The translations under genes and the position numbers were made by a program. From Branchiostoma floridae (Eukaryota; Chordata; Leptocardii; Amphioxiformes; Branchiostomatidae), in assembly GCF_000003815.2 (NCBI RefSeq), contig NC_049990.1:14053059-14117058 (forward strand): a stretch of DNA of 64,000 bases, written 5' to 3'. A model generated the notes under the pieces. It had not been told where the DNA came from. It did not search any database and saw only the letters and a program-made list of their open reading frames with translations. Shown here piece after piece: positions 10,691-22,018 of the stretch (position 1 is its first letter; the number at the start of each line of letters is the position of its first letter).

Positions 10691-11440
10691 CAGTTTGCTC
10701 GTACGCCCTCAGAGTGCCATGGTCCAAATACGCAACAACAGGAGATGCGAAGAAGTTATTTTCCCTTTACCTGGAGCAGCTGCAGAAACTTGGCCTGGAG
10801 GATTAACCTGACCGCATCTTTAATGTGGATGACTCTTCGATGGATCTAGCTAGGTCCCCAAAATCAAGAGATCTAGGCCACGGAAGCGGTAAATAAAGTT
10901 TGCGCTTAAACATCAGGATATACACAACACGTCACCTTGATTGTCGGTAGCAATGCGATAGCAGGAGCCTTTACCCCGATGATCATCTTTTAGGGAACGT
11001 TAACCAGCTAGACGTTCCTACCAAGTCATGGCTGTGGCTACCCAGGAGATACATGTACCTGTGCAAAGAATGGCTACATGGATGGCAAACTCTTTAAATA
11101 TATAAATATCGAAGAATTTTATTCCTAACATCCATGGCATTCCTTCGTCATCCTCGACCAACAATCGTCACACATCTTTCCCGAAACGTTGAGGCTGTGA
11201 AAAAAAAATCACATTGCTTGGTGTACCCTGCACGCAACTCATATGATGCAACCTCTCGACGCCGGCGGCGTGCTACACTGCCTCAAAGCGAGCTACTCCA
11301 AGCAGGCTGGACCGTTATCCTCGAGAAAGAGAGTGGCGTAGTACAAACAACAGATTTGCATAGCATTGTCAGGGGGGCTTACCTGAAAAGTGTTGCCATC
11401 CCCGACATCATTTGCAAAATGTGGACTGTGGCTTGTGTGT
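10690..11440 (+). pseudogene. Degenerate pogo/Tigger-like (DDE_1) transposase
   Basis: Pieces of a DDE_1 transposase appear in the family's order across frames broken by stops and frameshifts. A FNVDDSSMDLARSPK stretch (about 10817) corresponds to the family's N-(V/M)-DETG region. HVTLIVGSNAIAGAFTPMI (from about 10931) corresponds to the T-x-L-x-x-x-N-A-x-G strand. FVILDQQSSHIFPETL (about 11143) corresponds to the ILDGHSSH motif. Next come a LPxHTTHxLQPLD-like remnant and a C-terminal block matching the family's F-x-x-x-x-A-x-x-x-S segment. The first catalytic Asp may survive, but no full frame remains, so the element is dead. Terminal inverted repeats were not found. Confidence 0.7.
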
Positions 11441-11449
11441 GAAGAGAAG

Positions 11450-12129
11450 GCATTGTCAAGTCAGAACTGAGAATTTGTGCCACCCATGTCGTCAGAAACC
11501 AATGTTAAACATTGTATGACAACAACCAGTGTAAAACTTAGAGTGACATTAACCGGTGTCAAGCTTTGGGTAACAACAACCATTGTCAAACTTGAAGTGA
11601 CAGCAACCTGTACCTAACTTCAAATGACAGCAATCAGTGTCAACCTCCGAGTGAAAGCAACCAATGTACATGTAAATTTCGAATGACAGCAACCAGTGTC
11701 AAACTCCGAGTGGCTACAGCCAGAGTGTCAGTTGCAGTAAAAAAGTAAAAACCAATCAGACCTTGTGCTCGCGTTAAAAAAATGTAAAGACTATCTTATT
11801 ATTCTTCAAGATGAAAGAGGATTCGATTTTTGTAATAGTCCGATCGCCCATGAGGCAGCGAATATTTGTGACTATATTGATGTTCCTAACGTTAACCTTG
11901 AACTACAATAAGCCACCCGCTGATCCGAACTTGAAGTTAGTATTTATTCATGATACCATCAATTTAAATACAATAAATAAATAAACGTTTTATGCTTTGT
12001 CTACCATGACACGCCTGATATTTTCACAAGTCATTGAAACCTGATTTGGTTAACTTCCATTGTCAACTATTAATCCATCAGGTAGAAATTTAAAAAAATT
12101 ACCGTTCTTTCGCTGATGTTTCTTCTTCC
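11450..12129. other. Non-coding with a short degenerate repeat
   Basis: Positions about 11480-11740 hold seven or so loose copies of a unit of about 33-40 bp built from caaccagtgtcaaacttcgagtgacag. The remainder is AT-rich with no recognised gene. Confidence 0.5.
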
Positions 12130-12440
12130 TTGCTTTGCAGCACATCCTTGGGCTGTGGTGGAAGTGGCTATCCTAAACGGGACCATTTCATTGAATTTTT
12201 TTTCTGTCCTTGTTTTCATTCATCCGTTCCAAATTGCAGGCATGATTGTTCTTTGCAACTTTTGCTACAAGTCTTTGAAAATGTAATGTTTATCTCAGAA
12301 GAAAGCACATTAATCAAGCTACTATTTCACTTTTTTTGTATATCCACTGACAAGTAAATGTTGTGTTTTACTTTCTTCTGCAGAAGACGTGGACGCAGTG
12401 GGGCACGCGGAAAGGGGAGGAGAAGTATTACTTTTTAGAA
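12130..12440 (+). pseudogene. Possible remnant of a CCHC/RG-rich protein gene
   Basis: Two short blocks resemble the retrocopy at 40725-41140. The first follows an acceptor-like tttgcag near 12140 and reads GCGGSGYPKRDHF, like a CCHC zinc knuckle with several ligands lost. The second follows an acceptor-like cttctgcag near 12382 and reads RRGRSGARGKGRRS before a stop, close to the ARGRGGARGKGRGQRG tract of the retrocopy. No good donor lies after the first block. It could be a decayed relative or a chance similarity of GC-rich low-complexity sequence. Confidence 0.3.
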
Positions 12441-12831
12441 TAGTGAAAGTATTTACTGTGTATGTATTACCACTTTTTAGAACAATGTATGTATATGCCG
12501 TTTCAGCTTCTTTTAATTTGCACACTGTCACTATATTTCAGCAGAACAGACGTAGAATTGTGAATTTGTATAAATTCTTCTTCATCAAGTCAGCCTTTCT
12601 AGTTTTAGAAAAAATGTAATCGACTGTTTCTGTTGGATATATAAACATGCATGGCCTTGTAATCGAATGCTGATGGATAATAGAGCAGGATTATTCCAAG
12701 TTTGTCATTATCATTGCTGTAAAATCAACCTTTATATCTGTACTTCTGTCTTCAATGAAGAACGTCAAACAAGAATGCAGAAGTTGAGATGAGTTTCTAT
12801 ATATTCGCCCAGACCATCAGGTAAGACAATG

Positions 12832-13124
12832 AAGGAAGTTCCTAAGAAATTCCAAGAGCATACGGGCCCTGCTAGCATTTGTTGCAAGCGAATGGAGGAG
12901 TGACAAGTATACAGAGAAGCTATCAGGGAAGACACTGTCTGTAACGTGTGAAGAAATATGTTATTAGTTATCCCCCAGAAAGGTGAAAGTAATATGAGCT
13001 TGGGTCAACACAAGAAGAAGCCGACACCCGTCTGATGCTGCATTCACTCCATGCCGCAAAGTCCAGGGCACTCAATGTCACAACGGACGACACTGACGTC
13101 ATAGTCACGGTCACGACTATTTAA
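12832..13124 (+). pseudogene. Fragment of a large uncharacterised family (EEADTR/DTDV block)
   Basis: Two stretches read in family order: FLRNSKSIRALLAFVASEW with YTEKLSGKTLSVTCEEICY, then STQEEADTRLMLHSLHAA from 13005 and TTDDTDVIVTVTTI ending at a stop at 13122. From memory, the combination W/FL-x-NK, VTCEE, EEADTR and DTDV marks a large, repetitive, poorly characterised protein family common in cnidarian, mollusc and lancelet genomes and probably carried by mobile elements. At least one stop or frameshift separates the pieces, so the copy is broken. The acidic motifs suggest a metal-dependent nuclease-type fold, which is speculation. Confidence 0.5.
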
Positions 13125-13244
13125 TAGTGCTCTAGCGTATGTACTGGGTAGAAACGGAAATGACGTCTGACCGTCGTACCCAGGATGCGGAGTGGGCCTG
13201 CACACGCTGGGAACGACGGTTACGTGACCTTTGTCACGACCAAC

Positions 13245-13407
13245 ATGGCTGGTGCGGTCTGTTCCGAGCAGACGACAACCGCTACCAGCAGAACTGCCGA
13301 GATCTTCAAGTCTTTTAAGGAGTTCGAAGAAACCAAGTCAAGATTGGAGGAGGGTACTTGTACAAAGTACAATGGGATCCATAAACAGGCTGATTTCGGC
13401 AAAGAGA
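13245..13407 (+). CDS. Possible first coding exon, unknown gene
   Basis: An ATG at 13245 opens a 54-codon segment beginning MAGAVCSEQTTTATS. It contains FKSFKEFEETKSRLEEG and a K/Y-rich end, followed by a consensus donor (A|GTGAGT at 13408). The F-x-S/T-F/Y-x-x-F pattern is reminiscent of the N-terminal domain of ZSWIM3-type proteins, but that is weak. A candidate next exon after ttgctag near 13520 would stay in frame for about 60 codons but shows no recognisable domain. The exon lies directly beyond the EEADTR/DTDV fragment, so it may belong to mobile DNA instead. Confidence 0.3.
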
Positions 13408-14154
13408 GTGAGTTTTCATACATCGCTTGTTTTCGCGCGAAACTTGGACGAGAGTGACGTAAAACAATAAAAACATCAAACAATGTATGTAAGTTACTGT
13501 AACTGTTTTATTCTTGCTAGCAAAGATAGTACCGAAAGCCTTGACCAGTTGTAAAAAGATGGGCCTTATCAGTGTTCCCCTAATATTTGACCAGGAAAAT
13601 TTCACCAAAATTATGAGTTGGAGGAAAACCAAAACAGACATTGCTATCTCAAAGTGTAAATACATGTCTGAACATGCTGCCCTCCCCCATAAGTGAATAA
13701 AAACAAATACAAAGCAGAAATTTGGCTGGATCAATAATTTGAAAACAATTTCAGAAACTCATGGCCCTCACTCCTTTATAATAAACACCAAAAACACCCA
13801 CCTACTCCTTTTTCACGGCAAAGAAACCAAACAAAGGCTTGTAAATACTACCACATGGTACAGGACCGGCAAATGACCGGCAAAATGCCGAAGTTTTTAT
13901 CAACTTCCAGTGGTAGAAACATCGTCAATCTCTTCCTCAGTGGTGCCACAGCCCCTTCTACGTTCTTCAGCATAATTGGCAATCAATAAATTGTGATTTT
14001 GAGCAAAAAAAACAAGGCAAAAACTCCGAAACTACAGCTTCAACCCTCCCCCATCAAAGGGGAATCCCCTGCACATGAAAACGAGGCTGTTTCCCGATTC
14101 CACCCGGGGAATACCGAGGAATGCCGATAGCCTTGCAAATGAGTTAGTGGGGGA

Positions 14155-14216
14155 GTCAGTAGGGGTGGCTGATCGGGCTCAACACAGGAAGTCACCAGGG
14201 GTGGCTGATCGGGCTC
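14155..14216 (+). repeat. 36-bp tandem repeat, about two units
   Basis: The 20-mer aggggtggctgatcgggctc occurs at 14161-14180 and again at 14197-14216. It is preceded in both cases by gtcag/gtcac, giving a unit of 36 bp. It is GC-rich compared with its surroundings. Confidence 0.85.
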
Positions 14217-16180
14217 GAAGGGTTAAGTTTGTTTGGACCTAACGTTAACTGTTTGGGTGTTTCCTCCGAAAAAAAATGCATATCTATAGATAATCGGTAC
14301 TTATGACGACAATTGGATAAAAACCGTTAAACACAACAGATTGGTATAGTTTGTTTTCAACTGCTTGTTATGATATAATTGTCAGATAATGTCAGATGCA
14401 TAACGTTAATTGTATAATAAAAATGCGTCTTCTTTACATTGTACAGCACTACGGCATGACCATTCCTGCTAGGTTCGGAAAGTGAGTAGTATAACAGGGT
14501 GTTGGTGATTCCGATCCAACGCCTGCCGCGAATCGCCATACAGTATTGGAACTTCCCAGAAAATATAATAGGGAACATCAAATATTAGTATGTAAAATAC
14601 CTTAAGCATTTTTTTTATTGCTCTAGTGATGTTTAACATCCCTCTGAATGAAGTCAGTATATAGATAATTCAAAATCAGTAGAACGTTGTTGCAGATGAT
14701 GGTTCAAGCGAGACGAAGGCTGGATTGTGGTAAAGAGGTTGGCAATGGGTGAAAGGGGAGTCCGAGAGGGGTAAAGAAATTGCATGGGACTTTGAGTCGT
14801 TATGTAATCTGGCTTTAGATTTGTAAGAAACTCCTGATCTTCTGCCTATTGATAACTTACCACAAACATTCAGATACTTACAGACATGTGACAAGTAATA
14901 GTAGACCATGGTAATAATTTTTTTGAATTGGTTGTTCTACAGCGACATAAGCTTCAATACTTAAATCAATATTGTATAATTTCGCATTCATTACGAAATT
15001 GATGGCCAGTAATATCTCTGTTCATATATGAATAAAATTCAGAAAGAGTTAGAAAAAAGAAAGTTTTCAGAACAATATACAGTGGCTTACATAAATCTAG
15101 TCAGTACATAATATGTTGTGCCACCGTTGTGGACAGTTCGTATGAAAACTGTCAAACTACACAAGGCAATTGTTTTATTTGAGAGACGAATAAAAGTCAA
15201 AACTGTTGGAAAAAAGGTTGGTGTTGAAAACTCTTGTGACCCAATAATAATTAGTTAATTCATAACCCATTCGACACACATTTGAGACCCTGGTGCGAAT
15301 TTGGCTAGACATAAGAAGTTTTGAGCCCGAATTTGAAAAAAAAAGATACGCTCAGACTGCTGCTGGTATTATCGGGTTCCTAAAATTCCCGCTTTGACCG
15401 AACCGTAACACCCGCGAGCAAGGGCTGAAACTTACCGAATGAGTTTTTACACTTATAGGCCTAAGTAAGTACGCACGCAAAGTATAATTTCAGAATTGCG
15501 GTCATTTCGAAGTAATGAATATTTTGGACATATTAATAAAAGTAACTACAGAATTATTAATTAGGCTAATGCGGCTAACAACGAGAGCAAAACTTGATAG
15601 TCTTCACTGGCTTAAAAAACCAAAACAACAGGAACCCGGGATTTACTTGAGAGCATCTAACCATTGAAATGTAATCGAATACGATTTACAACAGTACTGG
15701 AGATGTAGATGATTAAGCCTGTAAACAATCTTATAAGATTAACGTCAATATACACGGGGCACAAATATTGGACAGTTATAATAGGGCACAACCGGTAGCC
15801 AGTCAAAAGAAATTTAGTGCATTCTAATCTAAGACCGGCATGGCAGCAATTGAATTTGTTTACTGTTGTAGTACGCTGACCCCTCTTCCCGCACACGGGA
15901 ACGCTGATAACATGATCACGCTAGTAATATCCTGCCCTCACCAAAGTACAGGGATTGGGCCTGCTCGGTTGCGACTGGGTTTGACATATTATCATGAAAA
16001 TATTTTGTCACTTTAGGCACTAATATCAAGTGTCCATTGGCAAATTTAGAATACATTCTGTCACAGATTCCAATTTTTAGTACATATTCACATTGTAACA
16101 GGTTTAATACCATAAGTGTTATTTCCCTGCCCATCGACGGGAACAGTGGTAACCAGATACCTCAGAAGTAGGGATGCGTA

Positions 16181-16230
16181 CCTAAACCCACGTTTGCGTT
16201 CAGGTCTGGATTCGAATCCAGAGGTTTAGG
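16181..16230. repeat. Nested palindromes
   Basis: A perfect 16-bp palindrome, ctggattcgaatccag (16206-16221), is enclosed by a further inverted pair, cctaaacc (16181-16188) and ggtttagg (16223-16230). The centre contains ggattcgaatcc, which resembles a pol III B box. No A box or tRNA fold was found, so I do not call a tRNA. Confidence 0.7.
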
Positions 16231-17869
16231 TTAACGTTAACAGCAAAACACAATCATATTGCAACTTTGATAAATTAAGTTGAAGACTCTTTAACTAAGA
16301 TTGCTGAACGAGGCATAACGGGAGATTAAAATAATATACTGAAGATTGGAGGGACATGTGGATGCAATGGTGTCACCTCTCCGAGGATGAACTGAACTGA
16401 AGATTGAAATAAACTCAAACTTGTATGGTTTATTCACTGATTAACGATTTACAATATAGTTAGTCTTTACACCGATTAATATTTAAATGATTAAACCGCA
16501 CGTTCGCAACTGTTCTAAACAAAGGCCAATTAAGTTTAACTTTTTTTTAGTACTACTGTTTTTCAGCAAACAAAAGATCAATACAACTTTCGAATAGATA
16601 AAAAAAAGACATTTTCCACCTACGGCAAGAAATAGGGTCAAAATACGTTCTGTACAGGACGTGACTTGGCACCTGTATCCTCAAAACGTACAAACGATAG
16701 GATTTTACAATGTCATAAAGGGTCAGCTACCCGATAATTCGTGTATTCATATATTGTTATCAATTAGCAATAGTTTTCAAGCATATGTTTTAACATTTAG
16801 ACATATATAGCACCTGCTTGGAAATTGTTAGTCCAGTCGGCCTGTCCTCAGTGTACATACAGAATTTTATTTCCTTAACTGCATGACATATTAATGGGGG
16901 TTATATTGACAGTAGCGCATGTGTTTGTGTCTGTCTGTCTTTCAACAGGATGAACGCCATTGTCTACTGCCATATTGATTTGGGCCAAGAATTTTGTCAA
17001 TGTCTTTGAAAATCAATTTCGATACGAATGATCGAAACATTTTCTGAAAACAGAAGTGAGTGATGTTGGTAGTAGATGCTCTTATGATACTGGGACTTTA
17101 TTTCTTTGTGATTGGTAAAATAATTGCAGCTTTCCATTGTTTGAGGATTCGCCCCTCTTCCAATGAATTAATGCAAACATGACAAAACCAATTGATGTTT
17201 ATCTATTTTAATACACAGGCACATGAGCCAAAAATGCATTTTTTTGGTCTAAAAAACAAATGAAATCATTTGCGCAGTGATGTGTGACATAAGCGTGATT
17301 GAAGCTTTGTCAACATACGCCAAATTCATTCCTAGTGCCCATGAGGATAATACTTAGGCTAAAAGCAACATTCCGCCCACCTTTTTTTTTAGAAAAAATT
17401 AAAATAATATATTTGATGTTTTTGTATCTCTTGTCATGGGCATGCTGTTGTCGTATTTTTTGTTGATGTTGATAGCGTCTGACTAGGAATAACTGGTTTA
17501 GGTTTTAGTCCCTAGCAACTTTTTCCAGAATTGTAGAGTCCGTTTTGTGGTAAATATTTGTCAAGGAGAATGTCTAAACAAAGAATAGACGGATGTTAAT
17601 GATAATGTGTCTAAGACAAACATATAGAAATACAAATGAAATATATTCTAAAGTGTCCATTCTAATAAAATAAGGACAGAAAAATGGAGATGAAGTCTGT
17701 GCGTTATCCACCCTTTCTGTGTAACATATGGTGAGCATTTAATTTGTCGGAAACATCTGGTGAGACAAAGGAATTCTGACTGCTGGGTGTTGAATGACCT
17801 GCATCAGGAAGTAACCGGGCCTATGTCTGTTTGAGATTAAACTGTGACACACACACAATATGTAATATT

Positions 17870-18042
17870 TTGTAAAAAAGACAATCTTTCTGAATAATCT
17901 GATCTGTTTCGGGTGAAAGTTATTTTTGTATCTGTTTATGTATTTGTAAATATTATACGCCTTTTTATTCGTATGAGCCCTGGAAGACGAGCTCAATCTG
18001 AGCTAAAGGGTATCTCAATAAACTCAACTCAATAGTTTATGC
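17870..18042 (+). mobile_element. Possible 3' end of a plus-strand LINE
   Basis: A T-rich tract with gtatttgtaaatattat is followed by gagccctggaagacgagctc, gagctaaagggtatctcaat and aaactcaactcaa. This arrangement is typical of the 3' UTR end of CR1/L2-type non-LTR elements (from memory of such tails). There is no attached reverse transcriptase reading frame, so the copy would be strongly 5'-truncated. Confidence 0.4.
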
Positions 18043-18117
18043 TACTTATAGCCTAATTTACACAGTCAACGAGACTAGATATAATATGCAGGTATAAGTT
18101 GAGAGAAAAAAAACTCT

Positions 18118-18142
18118 CTCACGCACACACACGCACACACAA
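18118..18142 (+). repeat. CA/CACG microsatellite
   Basis: A short run of cacgcacacacacgcacacaca beside the 3' end of the RTE insertion. It is a plain simple repeat. Confidence 0.7.
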
Positions 18143-18164
18143 GGTAGATACAATTGCGGGAAAT

Positions 18165-21100
18165 ATATTTATTAGTTACTTACTTAATCCTCTTTGCCCC
18201 TTCTGGAGCACAGGGCCTCGGTGAGATGCCTCCACCTTCCTCGGTCTTTGGCGGTTGTCTTAGCCTCCTGCCACGAGGTTTTTGCATGTTGTAGGTCCTT
18301 CATGACTCCTCGCCTCCACGACAGCCTAGGTCTTCCTCTTCGTCTTTTGCCTTGGGGGTTCCATTCTAGGACTGCCCTCGTAATGGATGGTGGGGGTTTT
18401 CTTAGTGTGTGTCCAATCCACCTCCATTTCCTGCGCCTTATGGTGACCTCCACAGGTTCCTGGCCAGTTCTCTCCAGGAGGTCATGGTTGCTGATCTTAT
18501 TTGGCCACCAAATGCCAAGGATGTAGCGGAGTCTTACATTGATGAAGGTTTGGAGTTTCTTAATGTTGGCTTGTGTTAGGCCCCAGGTTTCACAGCCATA
18601 TAGTAGGATGGACTTGACATTGGATTCAAAGATACGTAGCTTTGTTCTGAGGGAGATGTTCCTGGCCCTCCAAACTGGTCTTAGTTGGACAAAGGCAGCC
18701 TTTCCCTTCCCTGTGCGGGCTTCAATGTCCTTGGTCGCACCTCCGTCACTGCTGATGACACTCCCCAGGTATGTGAAATCCTTCACTGTCTCCAGCTCTA
18801 TTCCTCTGCAGCACACAGGTTTGGCGTTCCCCACTGTTTTCACCCTCATCTCTTTAGTTTTTCCTGCGTTGATGATGAGTCCCACTTGGCCTGACTTGTG
18901 TTCTAACCTCTGGGTCTTCTCTCTCATCTGGCTGATGGTATGGCACAGAAGAGCAAGGTCGTCCGCGAAGTCTAAGTCATCTAACATGTCCGTCAATGTC
19001 CACTGAATTCCTGTCCTGGCATCTTTGGTAGTTTCCCTCATCACCCAGTCCAGTGCAGTTATAAATAGCAGCGGGCTCAAGAGGCACCCCTGTCGCACTC
19101 CGGTGGTCATGTTGAAGGGCTCTGTCAAATCTCCTTCGTGGGATACTTGTGCTTGGAAGTTGTTGTAGAAGACTTTGATCATGTTGATGATCTTTGGGGG
19201 GATTCCATAGTGGGCAAGGATGTTCCATAGTGATGTCCTGTCGAGTGAATCAAACGCTTTTTCATAGTCCACAAAAACAGCATACAGTTGTGAATTGAAT
19301 TCTGTTGATTGCTCCACTATGACTCTTAGGGTTGCGATCTGGTCGCTACAAGATCTATTTGCTCGGAAGCCTGCTTGATTATCTCTTAGTTTGGTCTCCA
19401 TTGCGTTTGCTGTTCTATTGAGGATGATCCTGCAGAGTAGCTTGCTGGCAACTGAGAGAAGCATGATGCCACGCCAGTTTTTACATTGTGTCAAGTCACC
19501 TTTCTTTGGCAGCTTTATAATAGTACCTCTCTTCCAGTCTGTGGGTGTCCTCTCTTCTAGCCATATTCTGCTGAGTAGTGGATGCAGAGCTTCAACAGAA
19601 AGGTTACCTGCCTCTTTCCAGGCCTCTGGAGGGTCCTGCGGCTTTCCCGTTCTTGAGTGAAGAGATGGCCTTGCGGATCTCTATCTTGCTTGGTGGGCCA
19701 GTGCGAATATCGAGCAATTCTATTGTGGGCTCAATTTCCGGGTGATTCGGTGGAGGTGTGCGATTGAGAATTTCTTTAAAGTGGTCTCTCCAGCGTTCCA
19801 TTTGTTGCTCCTTTGTTGCAAGCAGTTTACCATTCTTGTCTTGTACTGGCTTGTTTATTTGTCTTCTTTTCCCACTCAGTGTTTTGGTGATTCTATAGAG
19901 GGTTTTCATATCCTGCTTTGACGCGGCCTCTTCTGCCTCGGCAGCCTTGTCTGAGATCCACTTCCTTTTATCTCTCCTGCAACTTTTCTTTACTTTCCTG
20001 TCAGCTGAGTTGTACTGCTTCATGGCATTTGCCTTCTGGTTCCTGGTTCTGCAGTTCTCGATGTTTGCTTTCAGTTTGCGTCTTTCCTCCACTGTCTCCC
20101 ATGTGCCCTCGCTCATCCATTCCTTCCTCTCCCGCTTTACCTTTCCCAGAACCTCTTCACATGTGCTTGTGTACGCTTCTTTGATGGTCGACCATTCGGT
20201 TTCTATTTCATCATCATCTAACTCTTCCTCATTATCCGAATTGTAACGTAGAACATCGAAGCGGTTGGCCAAGGTGAGTACAAACTGCTGTTTTATATCC
20301 GGGTTTTTTAGCCTCTCCACATTGTACTTAGTAGTCTTCTGAACTTTCTTTCTGCAAGCGGCGAGACGTACCCTGCAGGCAGCCATAAGTAGATGGTGGT
20401 CCGAGCCAACATCTGCACTCCTCTTTATTCTGCAGTCTTGTAGGGTTCCGCGCCACCTTCTAGAAATTGCAATGTGGTCTATTTGGTTCTCGTAGGATCC
20501 ATCAGGTGATCTCCAGGTCACTTTATGGCTCTCCTTATGTGGGAACAAGGTGCCTCCTATAACCATGTCGTTCACAGAGCAGAAGTCGACAAAGAGCTCT
20601 CCATTGTGGTTCATGGTCCCAACTCCGTGCTTCCCCATCACACCCTCATTACCACTGTTTGCTGATCCCACTTTGGCATTCATGTCCCCCATGAGAATAG
20701 TGATGTCCCTCTTCTTACGCTTTGCCATGGTGGCTTGCAGCTGTTCGTAGAACAGTTCCTTATCCGCTTCACTTGCATCATTTGTGGGAGCATATGCTTG
20801 TATGATAGTTGTGTCCTGGCATCGAGACGTGAACCTAGCAGTGATTATTCTCTCTGAGACCGGTTCCCATTCCATCAGACTCCGTGAACTTTCCTTAGAC
20901 ATAATGGTTCCTACTCCTCTTACATGTGTTGGATAGTCTTCTGGGTGCCCAGAGTATATAATGGTTTCTCCGCTCTGTAGGGTAGTCTTGCCGCTTCCCA
21001 GCCATCTTGTTTCACTTAACCCAGCTATTCCTATTTTAAGACGCTTCATTTCAGCTGCTACTTGATGAACTCTTCCGGCTTGGTAGAGAGTTCTAACATT

Positions 21101-21493
21101 CCAGGTTGCAATGTTAGTGCGGTATTTGGGGGACAAAAGCTTCGGTCGGTTAGACGTCATAGGCTGTCCTCCTCCAGAGGTGTCTTCAAAACTATTAACA
21201 CGCCTCTTCCCGCCTTGAGTTGATCCTCTAGCAGGTTGAGACTTTCTCACTGAGGTTTTCGTAATCGCGTGCAGCATAGCTGCTATCCACCTATGGGTGA
21301 TTGACCCAAGGGTTTCTCTTGGTCCATCCTTTGGCGACTACCCAAGCTCCACCCCCTCATTCGAGGTTACAGAGTAGGAATGTGGCACCTACCCCGGGAC
21401 TAGGAGATTGGTGCATTCGGGCTCTCACACCACGGCAAGGCGGATGGACCGGGAGCCGATGTTAGGGCATCCCCGTGAGAGATATTTATTAGT
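18165..21493 (-). mobile_element. RTE-type non-LTR retrotransposon, near full length
   Basis: The element spans 18177-21481 (3305 bp) on the minus strand. It is flanked by a perfect 12-bp target-site duplication, atatttattagt, at 18165-18176 and 21482-21493. It carries about 204 bp of 5' UTR, one endonuclease plus reverse-transcriptase reading frame (split by one frameshift) and an extremely short 3' end. The stop codon TAA lies inside a TTAAGTAAGT tail, so only 7 nt separate the stop from the insertion site. Short 3' UTRs with tetranucleotide tails are known for RTE elements. Perfect duplications and a nearly intact frame indicate a recent insertion. Confidence 0.92.
18184..21277 (-). pseudogene. 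RTE endonuclease/reverse transcriptase, one frameshift
   Basis: From ATG at 21277 the frame encodes an apurinic-type endonuclease: ATWNVRTLYQAGR, LSETRW, GDMNAKVG, DHIAISRRW and SDHHLL are all present. A linker rich in K and R follows, then the start of the reverse transcriptase at KNGKAAGP. Near 19632 the frame shifts; the next codons fit the family again if about 10 nt are missing. The other frame then continues through WKRGTIIKLPKKGD, NWRGIMLLS, the QAGFRANRSCSDQI block, FVDYEKAFDSLDR, GVRQGC and the catalytic LDFADDLALL. It ends with the usual RTE C-terminus (RRRKWRWIGHTLRK and a W-rich tail) at TAA 18184. All catalytic motifs survive, so a single small deletion is the only visible lesion. 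Confidence 0.88.
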
Positions 21494-22018
21494 ACTACTA
21501 TCATAATGTTTACATAGTAGCAACGTTTAGTTTTTCTTCATAACTTTCTTGGCTCTTTAACTTTTAGACCGCCAGTGCAATCCTTTGTCGTTTTTTTTTT
21601 TTTTGTAACCTCCACAGAGGCAAAGACAATATCAAATAGGTGTCACTTCCGATAAGCGAAAGGTTTTTGGCACGTCATGACGATTCTATATCCCTGAGGG
21701 GCTTTTGAGTTTATCGATGTGCATGATTTACTGATCGATACTTCTTGAATATCCATATTATCCTAAGGCCTGGTAACCACCACAAGCATCTGACTAAAGG
21801 GTGTTATACAAGCAGCAGTAATGGGAACATTGACCTTTTTCCTGACAACTAATATATCTTATAACTGAGAAACTGAATCCTACCCTGTCTTTTTTTGACA
21901 CAATTATTGTTTCCCAACGATATGACTTATTCAACTTTTTCACAAATAAAGTGTGCACAGTACTAGCTGTTACACAAATACTTACATTGAACTTTATGTC
22001 ATGTTTATACGATGTCGT
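21494..22018. other. Non-coding, no gene seen
   Basis: Sequence between the RTE insertion and the glycosyltransferase stop codon. It probably includes the 3' UTR of that minus-strand gene. A T-run sits at about 21590-21604. Confidence 0.5.

Larger units (their letters stand above)
13735..17869. other. Non-coding, no gene seen
   Basis: About 4 kb with only chance open frames. The internal structures I can support (14155-14216 and 16181-16230) are listed separately. No exons with both splice sites and a recognisable domain were found. Confidence 0.4.

Noticed and set aside
13094-13101. Perfect CRE site (TGACGTCA) upstream of a possible first exon
   Set aside because: It falls inside the codons for TDVI of the EEADTR/DTDV family fragment, so it is explained by coding sequence.
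17739-17996. Minus-strand open frame of 85 codons
   Set aside because: No domain, AT-rich composition, and it overlaps a likely LINE 3' end on the other strand.
18194-20246. Several plus-strand open frames of 70-155 codons
   Set aside because: They are antisense shadows of the RTE reading frame.
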